Source: Arthrobacter sp. SLBN-122 (GTDB lineage: Bacteria > Actinomycetota > Actinomycetes > Actinomycetales > Micrococcaceae). Taken from it: a stretch of 64,000 nucleotides of DNA. The DNA is taken from NCBI RefSeq assembly GCF_006715165.1, contig NZ_VFMS01000001.1, forward strand, positions 3,162,001 through 3,226,000. Direction: 5' to 3'. Shown here piece by piece: positions 63,113 to 64,000 of the stretch. Position 1 is the stretch's first letter. The number at the start of each line of letters is the position of its first letter. The translations under genes were made by a program, and so were the position numbers. The notes below the pieces were generated by a model. It was given only the letters and a program-made list of their open reading frames with translations, did no database searches and was not told the origin of the DNA.

Positions 63113-64000
63113 GTGACTGAGCCCATTGTTGACGCTGCCCCTGCCATCGATTTTGACCTGAAGAGCCTGCCCAAGGTTTCCCTTCACGACCACCTGGACG
63201 GGGGACTCCGTCCTGCCACCATCATCGAACTGGCGGGGGCCGTTGGCCACCCGCTCCCTTCGACCGACCCCGTGGCCCTGGGGCAGTGGTTCCAGGAATC
63301 AGCGGATTCCGGATCCCTGGTCCGCTACCTGGAAACGTTCGACCACACCGTTGCCGTGATGCAGACCTACGACGGCCTGTTCCGGGTGGCGAAGGAATTC
63401 GTCGAGGACCTTGCCGACGACGGCGTGGTGTACGGCGAGGTCCGCTGGGCCCCCGAGCAGCACCTCCAGAAGGGCCTCAGCCTCGATGAAGCTGTCGAAG
63501 CAGTCCAGGACGGCCTGGAAGCCGGCGTCGAAGCTGTCTCTGAAAGCGGCCGCGAAATCCAGGTCGGCCAGCTGATCACCGCCATGCGGCACGCTGACCG
63601 CGGCCAGGAGATCGCCGAACTGGCCGTCCGCCACCGCAACAAGGGCGCCGTGGGCTTTGACATCGCCGGGGCCGAGGACGGCTTCCTGCCCAGCCGCTTC
63701 AAGGACGCCTTCACCTACCTTGCGCAGCACAACTTCCCCGCCACGGTTCACGCCGGCGAGGCCGCCGGACTGGACAGCATCCAGTCCGCGCTGGTGGACG
63801 GCCGGGCCCTGCGGCTGGGACACGGCGTCCGCATCGCCGAGGACATCATGGTGGAATTCGACGACGACGACGAAGCCGGCGACACCGTGGGCCTGGTTAC
63901 CCTCGGGGACCTCTCCAGCTGGGTCCGCGACCGCGGCATCGCCCTGGAAATCTGCCCCTCCTCAAACCTCCAGACCGGCGCCATCGCGGAATTCGGCGAA
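63113..64000 (+). CDS. add: Adenosine deaminase (partial, runs past the window end)
   Basis: The first 296 codons are present and the frame stays open to the edge. Zinc and catalytic residues are visible: VSLHDHLDGGLRP (HxH), TVHAGEAAGLDS (His and Glu), and LRLGHGVRIAED (His). The CPSSNLQTG stretch follows; the last Asp-Asp motif would lie beyond the edge. It deaminates adenosine and deoxyadenosine to inosine forms in the cytoplasm, the purine branch of the salvage set. The GTG start is set by the -10 box. Confidence 0.96.
   Translation, partial: MTEPIVDAAPAIDFDLKSLPKVSLHDHLDGGLRPATIIELAGAVGHPLPSTDPVALGQWFQESADSGSLVRYLETFDHTVAVMQTYDGLFRVAKEFVEDLADDGVVYGEVRWAPEQHLQKGLSLDEAVEAVQDGLEAGVEAVSESGREIQVGQLITAMRHADRGQEIAELAVRHRNKGAVGFDIAGAEDGFLPSRFKDAFTYLAQHNFPATVHAGEAAGLDSIQSALVDGRALRLGHGVRIAEDIMVEFDDDDEAGDTVGLVTLGDLSSWVRDRGIALEICPSSNLQTGAIAEFGE

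Overview
The window is about 64 kb of high-GC DNA from an actinobacterium. The closest fit is Arthrobacter/Pseudarthrobacter (Micrococcaceae). The grounds are strong G/C third positions, many GTG and TTG starts, 4-bp ATGA overlaps, monomeric isocitrate dehydrogenase, a succinate dehydrogenase operon in the order C-D-A-B, an LAxTG (sortase E type) surface protein and a ZTP riboswitch. I saw no rRNA, tRNA, insertion sequence, prophage or CRISPR array. The species call is inference from gene content; no search was run.

Layout. 0.2-6 kb: DUF6350 membrane protein, purN and purH, interrupted by two minus-strand genes (a small membrane protein and an MFS transporter). 6-11.6 kb: secreted trypsin-like protease, monomeric icd, and a Ser/Thr kinase with an overlapping lipoprotein. 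11.9-14.5 kb: two secreted low-complexity proteins, one with a tandem ~144-bp repeat and an LAKTG anchor. 14.7-18.1 kb: Gfo/Idh oxidoreductase and a MacB-type ABC pair. 18.3-23.6 kb: a monosaccharide ABC importer (chvE/mmsB/mmsA type) with a ROK repressor and a shared 18-bp operator. 23.9-29.8 kb: a probable lysine catabolic cluster (nitrilase-family amidase, PucR regulator, APC permease, lysine 2-monooxygenase). 29.8-33.7 kb: gamma-carbonic-anhydrase-like protein, purU, and divergently the ZTP-riboswitch-controlled glyA-folD. 33.9-40.8 kb: ABC-2 exporter, small membrane protein, xthA, trpS, 2H phosphoesterase, YihY/BrkB. 40.8-45.5 kb: glycosidase divergent from an orphan sugar-binding lipoprotein, then an alpha/beta hydrolase. 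45.7-49.2 kb: sdhCDAB. 49.5-54 kb: mannose-1-phosphate guanylyltransferase, M20 amidohydrolase, ohrR-ohr-MDR reductase. 54.3-64 kb: nucleoside uptake and salvage (bmpA, ABC ATPase, two permeases, cdd, deoA, two DedA proteins, and add cut by the window end).

How the genes work together. The one-carbon/purine theme recurs: purN, purH, purU, glyA and folD all make or use formyl- or methylene-tetrahydrofolate, and the riboswitch senses ZTP/ZMP, the signal of 10-formyl-THF shortage. The salvage operon imports nucleosides, deaminates cytidine and adenosine and phosphorolyses pyrimidine nucleosides. The lysine cluster would convert lysine to 5-aminovaleramide and then 5-aminovalerate.

Most notable non-coding signals: the ZTP riboswitch; mirrored TAGGCT -10 elements between purU and glyA; a dispersed family of long near-perfect palindromes (5948-6009, 30342-30403, a relative at 45521-45577); and at least nine genes whose start codon lies 6-7 nt after a TAnnnT box, suggesting leaderless transcripts.
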